Assembly (NCBI GenBank): GCA_964389205.1
Contig: CAYMDH010000018.1
Span: 1-59,859 of the forward strand
From: Leptobacterium sp964389205
GTDB lineage: Bacteria > Bacteroidota > Bacteroidia > Flavobacteriales > Flavobacteriaceae
Length of the DNA: 59,859 nt
Reading direction: 5' to 3'
Part shown: piece after piece, positions 34,003 through 44,688 of the stretch
How the letters are laid out: each line of letters begins with the position of its first letter
Position numbering within the stretch: the stretch's first letter is position 1
Position numbers and translations under genes: made by a program
The notes under the pieces: generated by a model
The model's database searches: none
The model's input: only the letters and a program-made list of their open reading frames with translations
What the model was told of the DNA's origin: nothing

Positions 34003-36570
34003 TTAATTAGCTTTTATTTTTTGAGCCCTAAAAAGAGGATCTGCAGCTTGTAACAATTTCGCCTTTAAAACAGGATTAAAATTAGGGTTCTCGTCTAAAA
34101 AAGCTTTTACATATGCATATGCATTTTTAGAATTAAAGCTTCCAATGGTACTTGTTAACCAACGTTTAGGGAAAAATATATCTCCTGTTAACTGTATCTC
34201 TTCTAATAATTCTAAACTCGAAGTTATATATTTTTCTGAAGCCTTTGCTCGTAAAGGGTGATTTAAATACCCTAACGCAGTTAAAACCCACGCTTCTTTT
34301 TCTCTATTTTTTGCCTCTTTTAAAGATTCAAAAAAAACATCTCTTATTTTATAATTATTTGATAAGGAAGCTCTTAAAAAATTAAAACGTTTTTTTCTGT
34401 CTGTATTCGTAATGTCTTCTGTAGCTTTATCTAAAATCGCTTCGCTTTTAGAGTGATTGAATAACGATAACGTAGCTGCTAATTGCGTATAATCATTGCG
34501 CGATAGATTTAGATTAGCTATAGTTTGTTTTTCATTCCATAATGCATATAGTTTTTGTTTTCCCTTCTCATTATATGCTAAATTTCGATATAAGTTATAG
34601 ATGGTTCTCTTTATATTAGGAGCCGTATCCTTGTTTAACTCTTTCCACAAGAATTTTTCTATTTCATCAACAAGTTGATTTTGCTTTTCTTCTACAATAT
34701 AGGTCCAGAAGATTGTTTGCATTTGTCTTGCAATTAGAGATAAAACCAATTCTTCCTTTTCTTGTATCAATCCTTTTTCTAAAACAGTAATTACTTCTAT
34801 GGGATTGACAGCTCCGTCTAGCATGTTTTCATATAGGTTTAAATAACTCTGTGCTCTGGCTACTGGGTCTTTTATAGAAGGAATAGTCGCGATATTTTTC
34901 TTTTTAAGAGGGAATATTCCATAACCAATACCATTATAATTAAATATAATATCTTTAGGTATACTCAACCCTTTTACTGCTTCAACTTTAGTTTCTTTTC
35001 CTTTTATATCAATTGGAATAATTTTTATATCATCATCATAAACTAAAGCAATATCAAATAATTGTGTCCATAGTTTATCTGTTCCATCTTCAGCTTCTTG
35101 AGTGATCTTTAAGGAAGTGATGTTTCCTCCATCGGTAATTATGTTATAGTTAAATTTCGGTCTTCCTGATTTATTTACCCAGACATCACTCCAATCATTC
35201 AATTTTGTTGGAGTTTTTGCATCTAAAATGGCTATTAGTTCTGGCCAATCTGCATTTTGATGCGCATAAGTAGCAATGTATTCTTGAATTCCTTCTTTAA
35301 ATTTCTCTTCCCCAATAAGTGTTTCTAATTGACGCATCATAATAGGTGCCTTATTATAAATAATACGCCCATATAATGTTCCCGCATTTTTTAGATTATC
35401 TAAATATTGACGAATAGGTGTTGCTCCTTGCGTTCTATCTTCGCTGTAGGCACTAGGATAATGAGCTGTTAAAAATTGTAATTTATGATTGATGTTAGGA
35501 AAAGTAGGGTTTACTATTTTATCTGCCATGAAATTTGCAAAAACCTCTTTCATCCAGACATCATTAAACCATTTCATGGTCACTAGATCTCCAAACCACA
35601 TATGTGCTGTTTCATGAGCTAATAAACGAGCACGCCCTAGTTTTTGACTTTGAGTAGCACTTTTATTTAAAAATAAAGATGATTGTCTATATTGAATTGC
35701 CCCAACATGTTCCATTCCTCCATATTGAAATCCTGGGATGGCAGCAAAATCTAATTTTTGAAATGGAAACTTATAATTTGTATACGTTTCTAAAAAAGAA
35801 AGTGATCTTTCATGAATTTTAAATATCTCGTCTGTACTCTCTTCCAGTCGTTCTTTATTATCTTCTCTATGGAGCATTCTCATATCGAAATGCCCTGGGT
35901 TTTGTGTTACTTCATTAAAAACACCCGCTACAAAAGAAAAAAGATACGTACTTATACTGTCTGAAGTATTAAAATAATAAACAGTTTTATCGCCTTCTTC
36001 CTCTTGTTTTTTTAATGTCCCATTTGCTAATGTTTTCCATGTATTAGGTACTTTTAAACTTAATAGGTAAGTACTTTTTAAATCGGGTTGATCAAAACAA
36101 GGAAATACAGTACTTGCCCTATCGGGAACTAACAACGTATATAAAAAATCATCATTTCGATTAAGTGACAATTCTCCTGCTTCAAAAATAATTTCAATAC
36201 TATTATTCCCTTTTTTTAAATATTTTTTATCAATAATTATATGTTCATTTTCATGAACTATATCAATATTTTCTTTATTCGCTTTTATTTCTTTTAAATG
36301 CGTTTTGTCTACATTAAAATCAATAATTAAAGGTTGAGATATCTCATTTATTGTTACTGTAATCGTTTGTTTTGAATGTACTTTCTCTTTTATATTTTCA
36401 GGAATATCAAATAACAACTCATAACTTACATTTGTATAATGTTGCTTCCTGTAAGTGGCTATTTTTAATGGAATTCCTTTTACTATCTCAAGAGTTTCAA
36501 TTCTTTGATTTTGTTTGCATGAGCTTAAAATAATGGCAATTATTATTGCTAAAAGAGAGATTCTATTCAT
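34003..36570 (-). CDS. M1-family aminopeptidase lipoprotein
   Basis: This 855-residue protein has a lipobox ILSSC (Cys 18), predicting an envelope-anchored enzyme. The gluzincin motifs are GGMEHVGA (about 283), HETAHMW (about 317) with two zinc His, and the third ligand Glu in WMKEVFANF about 19 residues on. The GGMEH sequence replaces the more common GAMEN exopeptidase motif, a variation in this family. A C-terminal ERAP-like helical domain follows. It cleaves N-terminal residues from peptides. Confidence 0.92.
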   Translation of the reverse strand: MNRISLLAIIIAIILSSCKQNQRIETLEIVKGIPLKIATYRKQHYTNVSYELLFDIPENIKEKVHSKQTITVTINEISQPLIIDFNVDKTHLKEIKANKENIDIVHENEHIIIDKKYLKKGNNSIEIIFEAGELSLNRNDDFLYTLLVPDRASTVFPCFDQPDLKSTYLLSLKVPNTWKTLANGTLKKQEEEGDKTVYYFNTSDSISTYLFSFVAGVFNEVTQNPGHFDMRMLHREDNKERLEESTDEIFKIHERSLSFLETYTNYKFPFQKLDFAAIPGFQYGGMEHVGAIQYRQSSLFLNKSATQSQKLGRARLLAHETAHMWFGDLVTMKWFNDVWMKEVFANFMADKIVNPTFPNINHKLQFLTAHYPSAYSEDRTQGATPIRQYLDNLKNAGTLYGRIIYNKAPIMMRQLETLIGEEKFKEGIQEYIATYAHQNADWPELIAILDAKTPTKLNDWSDVWVNKSGRPKFNYNIITDGGNITSLKITQEAEDGTDKLWTQLFDIALVYDDDIKIIPIDIKGKETKVEAVKGLSIPKDIIFNYNGIGYGIFPLKKKNIATIPSIKDPVARAQSYLNLYENMLDGAVNPIEVITVLEKGLIQEKEELVLSLIARQMQTIFWTYIVEEKQNQLVDEIEKFLWKELNKDTAPNIKRTIYNLYRNLAYNEKGKQKLYALWNEKQTIANLNLSRNDYTQLAATLSLFNHSKSEAILDKATEDITNTDRKKRFNFLRASLSNNYKIRDVFFESLKEAKNREKEAWVLTALGYLNHPLRAKASEKYITSSLELLEEIQLTGDIFFPKRWLTSTIGSFNSKNAYAYVKAFLDENPNFNPVLKAKLLQAADPLFRAQKIKAN

Positions 36571-36596
36571 TGAAAATTACTTTTTATTTAAAAATA

Positions 36597-36627
36597 AAAA
36601 AGGTTTGACCAATAGCCAAACCTTTTT
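36597..36627 (-). terminator. Terminator after trxA
   Basis: An 11-bp perfect stem (AAAAAGGTTTG/CAAACCTTTTT) with a 9-base loop lies 24 bp beyond the trxA stop. It separates trxA from the M1 peptidase gene. Confidence 0.8.
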
Positions 36628-36650
36628 TAAGTTTTTATTGAAGAATACTC

Positions 36651-36971
36651 TTAGTTCAATAATGAATCTAAAGCTTCTGTATATGTATTTTTAGGAGCAA
36701 CACCTACTTGTCTACCTACTACTTCCCCATTTTGAAAAACCAAAACAGTTGGTATGTTTCTAACACCATATTTAGCAGCAAATTCTTGGTTAGCATCTAC
36801 ATCTACTTTTCCAACAACTGCTTTACCGTCATAATCATTACTTATTTGTTCTATAACCGGACCAACCATTCTACAAGGACCGCACCAAGCTGCCCAAAAA
36901 TCTACTAATACCGGTTTATCACTTTTTAAAACTACATTTTCAAATGTAGCATCTGTTATTTCTAAAGCCAT
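36651..36971 (-). CDS. trxA: Thioredoxin
   Basis: This 106-residue thioredoxin has the redox motif WCGPC (Cys30 and Cys33), preceded by VLVDFWAA, and the cis-Pro loop RNIPTVLVF (about 74). It has the typical length and no signal peptide, so it is a cytoplasmic disulfide reductase. A single transcription unit is suggested by its own TAATTTTG promoter element and the terminator beyond it. Confidence 0.97.
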   Translation of the reverse strand: MALEITDATFENVVLKSDKPVLVDFWAAWCGPCRMVGPVIEQISNDYDGKAVVGKVDVDANQEFAAKYGVRNIPTVLVFQNGEVVGRQVGVAPKNTYTEALDSLLN

Positions 36972-37010
36972 TCTATTTAATATTTAATTTTATTATTACC
37001 ATTCTATCTG

Positions 37011-37045
37011 CAAAATTAGTCATTTATTTTTTTAAACCTTACAAA
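37011..37045 (-). promoter_or_regulatory. Promoter of trxA
   Basis: On the minus strand TAATTTTG (37011-37018) matches the Bacteroidota -7 consensus TAnnTTTG, 39 bp before the start codon. A TTTG (37042-37045) lies 23 bp upstream as a possible -33 element. Confidence 0.55.
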
Positions 37046-37131
37046 TGCTTGTATCACTTTTAATTATGATTATATCAATAAATAACATAATTACATTATT
37101 TTAAATTATGTTTTAAAAAAAAGAGAGCGTA

Positions 37132-37707
37132 TTAACTTATTTGTATATCATATTTATTAAGCAAACCAATAACATTATCTTTCGAAAATTTTGCGTTTTT
37201 TATACTATTCTTTTCGGGATCAAAAGAATAATTATAAGAAGTTCTAAAATCTGCTTTATTCAATATTGTTTTTTCAAATATCACATCACTACAATTACAA
37301 TTATCAAATATTGCCCCTTCTAGATTTGCTTCAGAAAAATCTGTTTCCTCAAGTTTACAAGATTCAAACCTGGTATTCTTTAATTTTAATTGGTAAAAAG
37401 AGGAAAAGTTTAATTTACAGCCAATAAAAGAAATGGATAATAAAAAATCATCACTTTTATCGAATTGTATTCCTATTAATTTACATTCTTTAAAAAACAC
37501 TTCTTTCCATCCTGTATTAACAATATTGGCTCCACTCAAATCACAATTTTCAAATTGGCATTCTATAAACTGGATATTGGACATGTCTACATTTGAAAAT
37601 GTACAATTTATAAAAGTACATTCATCATATTCTCCTTTTACTAATAAGTTTGTGGTAAAATCTATGTTTCGATATTCTTTTTGACTAATAACCGCTTTAT
37701 TTGCCAT
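37132..37707 (-). CDS. Pentapeptide-repeat protein
   Basis: This 191-residue cytoplasmic protein has A(D/N)LxF-like pentapeptide repeats across its length (TFSNVDMSNIQF, NCDLSGANI, ETDFSEANLEGAIF). They should form a right-handed quadrilateral beta helix. Some members of this family (Qnr/McbG) mimic DNA and protect gyrase, but repeats alone do not show this. It is 17 bp downstream of the NeuD-like gene on the same strand. Confidence 0.85.
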   Translation of the reverse strand: MANKAVISQKEYRNIDFTTNLLVKGEYDECTFINCTFSNVDMSNIQFIECQFENCDLSGANIVNTGWKEVFFKECKLIGIQFDKSDDFLLSISFIGCKLNFSSFYQLKLKNTRFESCKLEETDFSEANLEGAIFDNCNCSDVIFEKTILNKADFRTSYNYSFDPEKNSIKNAKFSKDNVIGLLNKYDIQIS

Positions 37708-37724
37708 TTGTAGTTTATAGTAAG

Positions 37725-38408
37725 TTACATCATAAAAGTAGTTTCTTCATCTAGCAACTCTTTATCTTTTCGCTTTTTGAGTGTTTTTGCAGGATTTCCT
37801 ACAACAATTGTATTTGCAGCAATATCATTTACAACCACACTTCCGGCTCCTATAAGCGCATTATCATAAATGTTAATGGCTCCACTTTTAATAGTAGCTC
37901 CCATTCCTACAATTACTCTTTCTCCTATAGTCACATAAGCTCCTATGCTAACTCCTGCAGAGATTAAACTTCCCTGTCCAATAGTGGCATGGTGTGAAAT
38001 AGCACTTCCAACACTAATAATTGAAAAATCTTCAACTTTGGTATAAGGCATTAAGGTACTATTAGGAAATATATAACACCCTTTTCCTATGGTATTGCTT
38101 TTTGTTATTTGAACAGAATGATGTACAAAACTAGGAGTTTCATACCCTAGCATTTGTAATCCAGCAAGGTAACTCACTCTAATTTCATTATTCCCAATAG
38201 GGCAGAAAGCTACTTCAAAATCAATATAAAATGCATGATTGACAAGTGCTTCAAATGATCCTAAAACAGGAACCTCTTGAAGTTTTTTGCCAATTTTATG
38301 CACATCATCATCTATAAAGCCAACAACTTCATAACCTGCTTCTTCTAGATAGGAAAACATTACCTCTCCATAACTTCCAGCTCCAATAATGAGTGCTTTT
38401 TTCAGCAT
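37725..38408 (-). CDS. NeuD/PglD-type sugar O-/N-acyltransferase
   Basis: This 227-residue protein has an N-terminal Rossmann-like sugar-binding domain (ALIIGAGSYGEVMFSYLEE). It is followed by a left-handed beta helix of hexapeptide repeats (TIGQGSLISAGVSIGAYVTIG, GAGSVVVNDIAANT) that binds acyl-CoA. It modifies a nucleotide sugar or surface glycan, and the substrate is unknown. It lies 1 bp after the first ATP-grasp gene and forms a glycan-modification group with both. Confidence 0.88.
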   Translation of the reverse strand: MLKKALIIGAGSYGEVMFSYLEEAGYEVVGFIDDDVHKIGKKLQEVPVLGSFEALVNHAFYIDFEVAFCPIGNNEIRVSYLAGLQMLGYETPSFVHHSVQITKSNTIGKGCYIFPNSTLMPYTKVEDFSIISVGSAISHHATIGQGSLISAGVSIGAYVTIGERVIVGMGATIKSGAINIYDNALIGAGSVVVNDIAANTIVVGNPAKTLKKRKDKELLDEETTFMM

Positions 38409-38409
38409 T

Positions 38410-39453
38410 TTAATTTTTAATTATTTTTTTAATTATAGGATGTTTTATATATCCTCCATAAGCAATATCAGCTACGAATAGACTGAAGTTATCATTTACT
38501 TCAATTAAAATAGGTTCTTTTTCATCAATTGCAATATCCCATCCCAGCATTTTAATGGGTACCAAAGGGGCTGCTTTTTGAATCAATAAACAAGCTTCAT
38601 CAAAAAAAGGAATCTTAAAGTTACTAAAATTAAACTTAGTATCAGGATGTTTATAGAATACATTCCCTCCAAACCTCATTAATTGCTTTCCTTCATTTTT
38701 TAGTATCCCTCTTTCCAAATCAACAGGCACGTAAAAACCTCCAGAGCTTCCATTATCTACCGCATTTCCATTACGGCCAAAGCGCATAAAGGCTGATATG
38801 ATTTGTGTATTCCCAAACGCATCCATATAAGTATTAAAGCGAATAGAATTTACAGTATCTGAATTTATTTCATTTATAGCTACATGTTGCTCTATGCATT
38901 CTTGAAAAAGAAAAGCTCCTGAGGTGATTTTCTCTAAATATCCCTTTGCTGATGCTTCTAGCATTGTCTCGTTTATTATAAAACAATCTTTTCCTCCTTG
39001 TTCTGAAACAGGTTTTACAAAAAGTCTAGGTTTCTTTGCTCTTTTTAAAACTATTTCTAAAAAATGATGCAGATCACTTTCTGTATATATTTTAAATTTT
39101 TCTTCTTTAATTTGAAAGTTATTCTTTTGATTAAAACCTAGAATAACAGCCGTATTAATACCATTAATTTCTAATAGATTTCCAAAATCTAGTTTGTTTC
39201 TTATTAACTTTATATGAGTGTTTCTCTCAGGTTTAATATGGTTGACAATTTTTCTAGTTTCTTTTTGACTTAAATAAGCCTTATAATCAATTATTTCTTT
39301 TCGATATAAAAATTTAGCGAAATAGTATAACGGAAGCTCTTTTTTTATAAAAACTAAAGAGCATACTTCTTTTAAGATACGGAAGTAGTTTTTTTTGTTT
39401 TTATCTTTTAAAAAAACAAATACTCTTGTTTTTATGTTTTTTAATTTATTCAA
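38410..39453 (-). CDS. Sugar-transfer-associated ATP-grasp protein A
   Basis: This 347-residue protein resembles the ATP-grasp family associated with sugar transfer and hexapeptide transferases. It has KPVSEQGGKDCFII (about 150), VNSIRFNTYMDAFGNTQII (about 208), GSSGGFYVPVD, and the C-terminal metal/ATP site LGWDIAIDEKEPILIEVNDNF (about 305). It probably forms an amide or ester on a cell-surface sugar with ATP. It has no signal peptide. Paralogous to the next upstream gene, from which it is separated by 5 bp. Confidence 0.82.
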   Translation of the reverse strand: MNKLKNIKTRVFVFLKDKNKKNYFRILKEVCSLVFIKKELPLYYFAKFLYRKEIIDYKAYLSQKETRKIVNHIKPERNTHIKLIRNKLDFGNLLEINGINTAVILGFNQKNNFQIKEEKFKIYTESDLHHFLEIVLKRAKKPRLFVKPVSEQGGKDCFIINETMLEASAKGYLEKITSGAFLFQECIEQHVAINEINSDTVNSIRFNTYMDAFGNTQIISAFMRFGRNGNAVDNGSSGGFYVPVDLERGILKNEGKQLMRFGGNVFYKHPDTKFNFSNFKIPFFDEACLLIQKAAPLVPIKMLGWDIAIDEKEPILIEVNDNFSLFVADIAYGGYIKHPIIKKIIKN

Positions 39454-39458
39454 GCTTT

Positions 39459-40487
39459 CTAATATCTATTTAATACTTCTTTCATTCCTTTCTTGTACGC
39501 TTTTTGCCAATGTGTTTTATCCCAATTATGATTCCCTTCAATTAATATTGGTCCATTTATACCAATAGCTATATCCCAGCCTATAGTTTTTGCTTCTGGT
39601 ACTACTAAAACTAGTTTTTCTATCAGCTTTATTAGTTCGTTCCAAAAAGGAAGTTGCACTCCTAAAACCTGAGCGTCTGTTGTAGGATGCTTTCCATCCT
39701 TTTTTAACTTCATCCTTGGGTCTTTAAAAACCAAAGGCCCTTCTATAATACCAGAACTCTTGTTTACTACAGCTGAAATTCCTCCAGCATCAAAATTATC
39801 TATAAAATTATGATTAACTCCCATTCGCAAAATTGTGCCCAAAATATTGACTTTTTTATTTTTATCAATCAATGTAATAACTCTTATAGTATTTAGAGAA
39901 TTTGAATGAAACGATGCTAATAAAGGATGCTGCTTAATGTTTACATCTATGATGTCTGTTTTTTGTGTTAAAAGTATTTTATAATACTCATCATAACGAT
40001 TATCATTCAAATAACACACCTCGTTTTTGTATTTGACTTGAATTTTCTGAATACCTTTACCTACCTGTCCTTTGCTATTTTTAGTAATTATTGCTTCTGG
40101 ACAATTTGTATCTAACCAAGTTTTAAAATCTGTAGTTGACCTAGATTTTGGTAAAAAATACTCGTGACTTATATAGCTTCTAAATTTTTTATAAAATGCT
40201 TTCTTATCCTTAAAATAGTGTACAAAATCTTTATTGTTTTTTTTTCTTTGAAACCTAAACATGTATAATGTATCTAGATAAGTTGCTATTTCACTTTGAG
40301 GTTTTTTATAAAGTTCTAAATAAAAATAATCTATAAATGCTGTATTGTATTTAAAAAACATATGAAGCATTCGAAAAAGTACCAGAAAGCTGTTTTTACT
40401 TTGAAGTTTCCCTACATATTTAGCAAGCTCAAAGAGGGTAGTCCATTTGGTTTTTTTTACTAAGTAAATGAAGTAAACAAGCTTCAT
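39459..40487 (-). CDS. Sugar-transfer-associated ATP-grasp protein B
   Basis: The Met at 40487 (MKLVYFIYLV) is chosen because the extra 19 upstream residues have no family-like sequence. The ATP-grasp core has KNSKGQVGKGIQKIQ, LNTIRVITLIDKNKKVNIL, FDAGGISAVVN and GWDIAIGINGPILIEGNHNWD. The paralog downstream has the same layout, so the pair arose by duplication. It is first in the ATP-grasp/ATP-grasp/NeuD/pentapeptide operon. Confidence 0.8.
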   Translation of the reverse strand: MKLVYFIYLVKKTKWTTLFELAKYVGKLQSKNSFLVLFRMLHMFFKYNTAFIDYFYLELYKKPQSEIATYLDTLYMFRFQRKKNNKDFVHYFKDKKAFYKKFRSYISHEYFLPKSRSTTDFKTWLDTNCPEAIITKNSKGQVGKGIQKIQVKYKNEVCYLNDNRYDEYYKILLTQKTDIIDVNIKQHPLLASFHSNSLNTIRVITLIDKNKKVNILGTILRMGVNHNFIDNFDAGGISAVVNKSSGIIEGPLVFKDPRMKLKKDGKHPTTDAQVLGVQLPFWNELIKLIEKLVLVVPEAKTIGWDIAIGINGPILIEGNHNWDKTHWQKAYKKGMKEVLNRY

Positions 40488-40618
40488 TAATAAAAAATTA
40501 TAGTTGGTTTGTTGTTTAATAACAAAGGTAAAGTTAAAAAACACTAAGCATACATTCAGATAGCAAACTTATCAACTAAAAAGTTCGAAAAACAAAGTTA
40601 TTTAATGCGCCTATTTTA

Positions 40619-41164
40619 CTAATTCATAAATTCAAATGATTCCATAAATAAGAGTGACTCTTCGTTTACAAGCCCCGAATGAGTTACGATAAATAATCTA
40701 TCATCTTTTAAGAATATTTTACCTTCAATAAAATTATCCCCAAGAGGAATAGGATGTGTTCTAGTAATTGTAAAATATTTTCCACTTATATTACTTTCTT
40801 TTATGTCAATAAAACGATCTTGTTTTAGATTTCCACCAATTGCTTGAATTATAGCTTGAATCTCCTCTGTATATAGATCTTCTTTATTCAAATTTATCAT
40901 TTTCTCTTTAGGGTAATCAATATAGGTAACTCTAAATTTCTTATTAGTTCCAACAGCTGTTTTAAACATATTTACAAAATACGTGCCTGAACCTTCTTTA
41001 ATTTTCGCCACACTCACATCTGGTTTTAAAGGAAATTTTATACTAAATCCTCCTTCTTTTGAAGTATAACTGCCATTTGCTGTTCTATAGATATCTGGCT
41101 TTTTAGAAGTACAAGATGTAAAAAATAATATGCTAAAAATAAAAAATAAAAAAACAGGTTTCAT
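40619..41164 (-). CDS. Hypothetical lipoprotein
   Basis: This 181-residue protein has lipobox FFTSC (Cys about 18). The mature part starts KKPDIYRTANGSYTSKEGGFSIKFP, a pattern seen in periplasmic beta-rich proteins with PsbP-like folds, and has a hydrophobic DRLFIVTHSG strand near the end. A specific family is not assigned. Confidence 0.6.
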   Translation of the reverse strand: MKPVFLFFIFSILFFTSCTSKKPDIYRTANGSYTSKEGGFSIKFPLKPDVSVAKIKEGSGTYFVNMFKTAVGTNKKFRVTYIDYPKEKMINLNKEDLYTEEIQAIIQAIGGNLKQDRFIDIKESNISGKYFTITRTHPIPLGDNFIEGKIFLKDDRLFIVTHSGLVNEESLLFMESFEFMN

Positions 41165-41332
41165 CAGCTATTAATTTTTAATCAAAAGGCAATAAATCTG
41201 GTTGCATATAAGTATTCTTTGCTTTTTCATTATTAAAAATATCATGCTCATAATGGGACGCGATTAATTGTCTAAAATTAAATTTTAAATGATGATATCC
41301 TAATATAAAGCTATTAAAATCATTACGTTTAT

Positions 41333-44300
41333 TTATTGTTTCATTAGTTCTTTTACAGATTCTTCTAGTTGTTGATCTCTACCAGATGCCATTTTATCTG
41401 GCTCATTATACACTCTAATATCTGGTTCTAATTGATTGTTTTCTAAAAATGGTTGCCCTAAAGGTTTCCATCCTCCCATTGGTATTCCAAAGAAAATAGT
41501 TGGGTCTATTTGTGTTTCCCACCAAACAAAAGTTCCTGTTCCGGGAACTGGCATCCCTAATGTTTTACCTACTCCTTTTATTTTATAAGCTACAGGAAAT
41601 AAGTGTGCATCAGAATAATTACCCTCCCCCATAATTACAATAGATGGTTTGATCCATTTACTCCAAGGTTGTGATCCTATATTTTGCCCATGTGGTATAA
41701 TATCCATATATTTTTTTCCATTTAAAAAATCGGCTAATACATCATGAAGATTTCCTCCTCCATTAAATCTAGTATCAACAATAAGAGCATCTGCAGAAAC
41801 ATGCTTCCCCAATGCGTCCTCAAATACTGTTCTCATACTTGGATCATTCATTCCTCTTACATGCACATACCCTAACTTACCATTAGAAAGTTTTTCTACA
41901 TCAGCACGTCTGGTTTCTACCCATCTTTCATATAAAAGCTCATTTTCTGCTCCTAATGATATAGGCTTTACTTGTTCTTCCCAGCGTTTATTTGTTTTGG
42001 AATCAAAAACAGATAATAATATTTTTTTTCCTGCTTTTCTATTTAATAGCTTATAAAAATCTATTTCTGGAGTAATACTTATCCCATCTATTTTTTCTAT
42101 AATAACTCCTCCTTTAATCTTTGATGTTGCTTTATAAAGAGGTCCTTCTTTTAATACCTCAGCAATCTTTACACCTTGTCCCGCATAGTCATAGTCATAT
42201 AGAACTCCTATTGATGATGTTTGATCTGGGTTTTCTGGTCTAAATCTATAGCCACTTCCTGTATGTGAAGCATTCATCTCTCCAAGCATTTCGCTTAACA
42301 TTTCGGCAAAATCATAATTGTTATTAATTTCTGGCAGGAACTTTTTATAGGCTGCGTAATAGAAATCCCAATCCACCCCTTGCAAATCAACAACATAAAA
42401 TTTCTCTCTTAATTGCCTCCAGCTATGATCAAAAATATATGCGCGTTCTGCTGCCTGTTTTAAAAGCATTTCTCCATTGGTTCTAATACGTTTTATGGTT
42501 CCTTTGGTTGCATCTACTTTAATAGGACTTCCATCTGCCAACACTAAAATAAACTTACCATCTTTAGAAAGTTGCATACTGTTATTTCTAGCACCTATTT
42601 TAGCAAATAACTTTATTTCTCTAGTTCTTAAATTAGTTGTCCAGATATCATTATTCCCCTCAAAACTAGTTAGGTAAAATAGTTTCTCTCCGTCTTTAGA
42701 AAGTAGCCAATCTGTTAAGTTAGAATTATGAATAGTAAGTCGTTCTTTTCTATTCTTTAAATTCTCCCAATCAAATTGCAATATGTTTTCATTAGGTTCT
42801 GTTTCTTTTTTACTTTTTGATTTTTTAGATGTACTTTCTTTCTCAGGAGTTTTCTCTTTTTCGCTTTCTTTCAAAAGCGCTAAATCTTCATCAGTTAAAT
42901 TAAAAGTATCATATACTTTTTGTGTGAAGAACATTCCGTATACGTCTGCACTATTGATAAATCCGTTTTCGATTCGATTCCCTTCTCGCGTAGATCCCCA
43001 AATCATCATTTTTCCATCCATTGCCCATTTTGGTACCATATCTGCATATCCGCTTTGAGTAAGGTTAATAATCGCTTCCTTTCCTGATGCATTAACCAGC
43101 CCTACTTCTCCCCAAAATATTCTTTCTTTAGATCCAAAACTCACCAAAAACCATTTACTATCTGGAGACCACTGATACCATTGATCTCCATCTGAATATG
43201 AGTAATTATACTCTGCAGGCATTATGGTACGTGTTTTTTTTGAAGCGAGGTTAATTACCTTTAAAGTAGTCCTATTCTCTAAATAAGCAATTTCTTTACC
43301 ATTAGGAGCATATTGAGGTTGAAACTCTTCTTGATCGGTCGCTATTATCGTCTCTTCTTTTAAGATGGTCGCTGTGTAAAAATAAGGTTCTTCACTTCGC
43401 ACAATAGACTTTGTATATATATTCCAACTATTGTTCACCTCTGCTGCATATAATAATGACTTTCCATCTGGGCTAAAACTTACACTTCGTTCCTGCCAGG
43501 GCGTATCTGTTATCTGTTTGGTTGTTCCTTTTTCTATACTACTTACAAAAATCTCTCCTCGAAATACATAGGCGAATTCTTTTCCAGATGGGGAAAGGTT
43601 TGTTTCTGTAAAGCCTCTATTTACTTTTACTATTTTTTCCAATGTGCTTCTTCCATCGTATCCAATTTGAATTGATACTTTTTGAGGTATTCCCTCTGAA
43701 GTTATTGTATATATTTCACCATCATAACTAAAACAAAGAACATTGTCATTTGAACTACTTAAAAAACGTATTGGGTGTTTTTCAAAATTTGTGATTGCAG
43801 TGTTTTGTGTTGAATTGCTCAATGAGCTTTTATGCACATTAAATGATCCTTTTTCTTCAGACAAATAATAAAAATCATCATCATTACTATGAAAAACTGG
43901 ATTCCTATTCTCTCCTTTAAATCGAGAGAATTATTGATATTCTTTTTTAGCAAAATCATATACCCATAGATCTCTAGTCACAGAAGATGTATGATGTTTT
44001 CTCCATTCATTTTCATATCCTTTTCTATCATGAAATATTAATTTATTTCCATTAGAGTTATAGGTAGCATTATGTGCTGGAGTAGTTAGTATTTGATCTA
44101 CTCGACCTCCTTGAGAGGGTACGCTGTATAATTCTGCCATTACCCCAGAAGGAAATTGCACATTTGTATATGCATCTTGCCTACTTCCGGAAAATATAAC
44201 ATGTTTGTCATCTATAGTAAAAGCACTTGGTATTTCTCCAGATGAATGATACGTTAATCGTTTAGCCTCTCCACCTTCAGAAGGCATTATAAAAACATCA

Positions 44301-44572
44301 AGGTTTCCATACCTATCTGAAGCAAAAGCTATATTTTTTCCATCATTACTCCATACGGCGTTATAATCATAACTATCGCCAAGTGTTAACGGAATTGCCG
44401 TTCCTCCGGTGGCGGGCACTTTATAAATATCGCCTTTATAATTAAAAAGAATTGTTTTTCCATCTGGAGATATTGTAGGGTACCGCAACCATAGAGGATT
44501 ATGTTGAGCTATTGTATAACTCATTAAAGACAGAAAAAAAAGTACAGTTAGAAAGGTTGATTTTTTGATCAT
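41333..44572 (-). pseudogene. Tricorn-like S41 protease interrupted by one in-frame stop
   Basis: One frame from 44572 to 41333 encodes a 1079-residue tricorn-type protease broken by a TAA at 43931-43933, after residue 213. The frame on both sides is the same, and family-like sequence continues directly after the stop (FKGENRNPVFHSNDDD). The N-terminal part has a signal peptide and TolB/WD40-like repeats (FASDRYGNLDVF, FSPDGKSLLY). The C-terminal part has a PDZ-like domain and the S41 core, with His in NASHTG and Ser in GNYSDAHLF. A Gln codon (CAA) turned to TAA would explain it. Either the gene is inactivated or this is an assembly error. Confidence 0.85.
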
Positions 44573-44688
44573 GATTTATTTTTTGATTCAATGAACTGCT
44601 TTAGTATTAAAAATTCACTATGATTATGGCGAAATTACATAAAATTTCAAAATGAAAAAGGAGGGGTTATCCTGTGTTTTTAAAAAAA

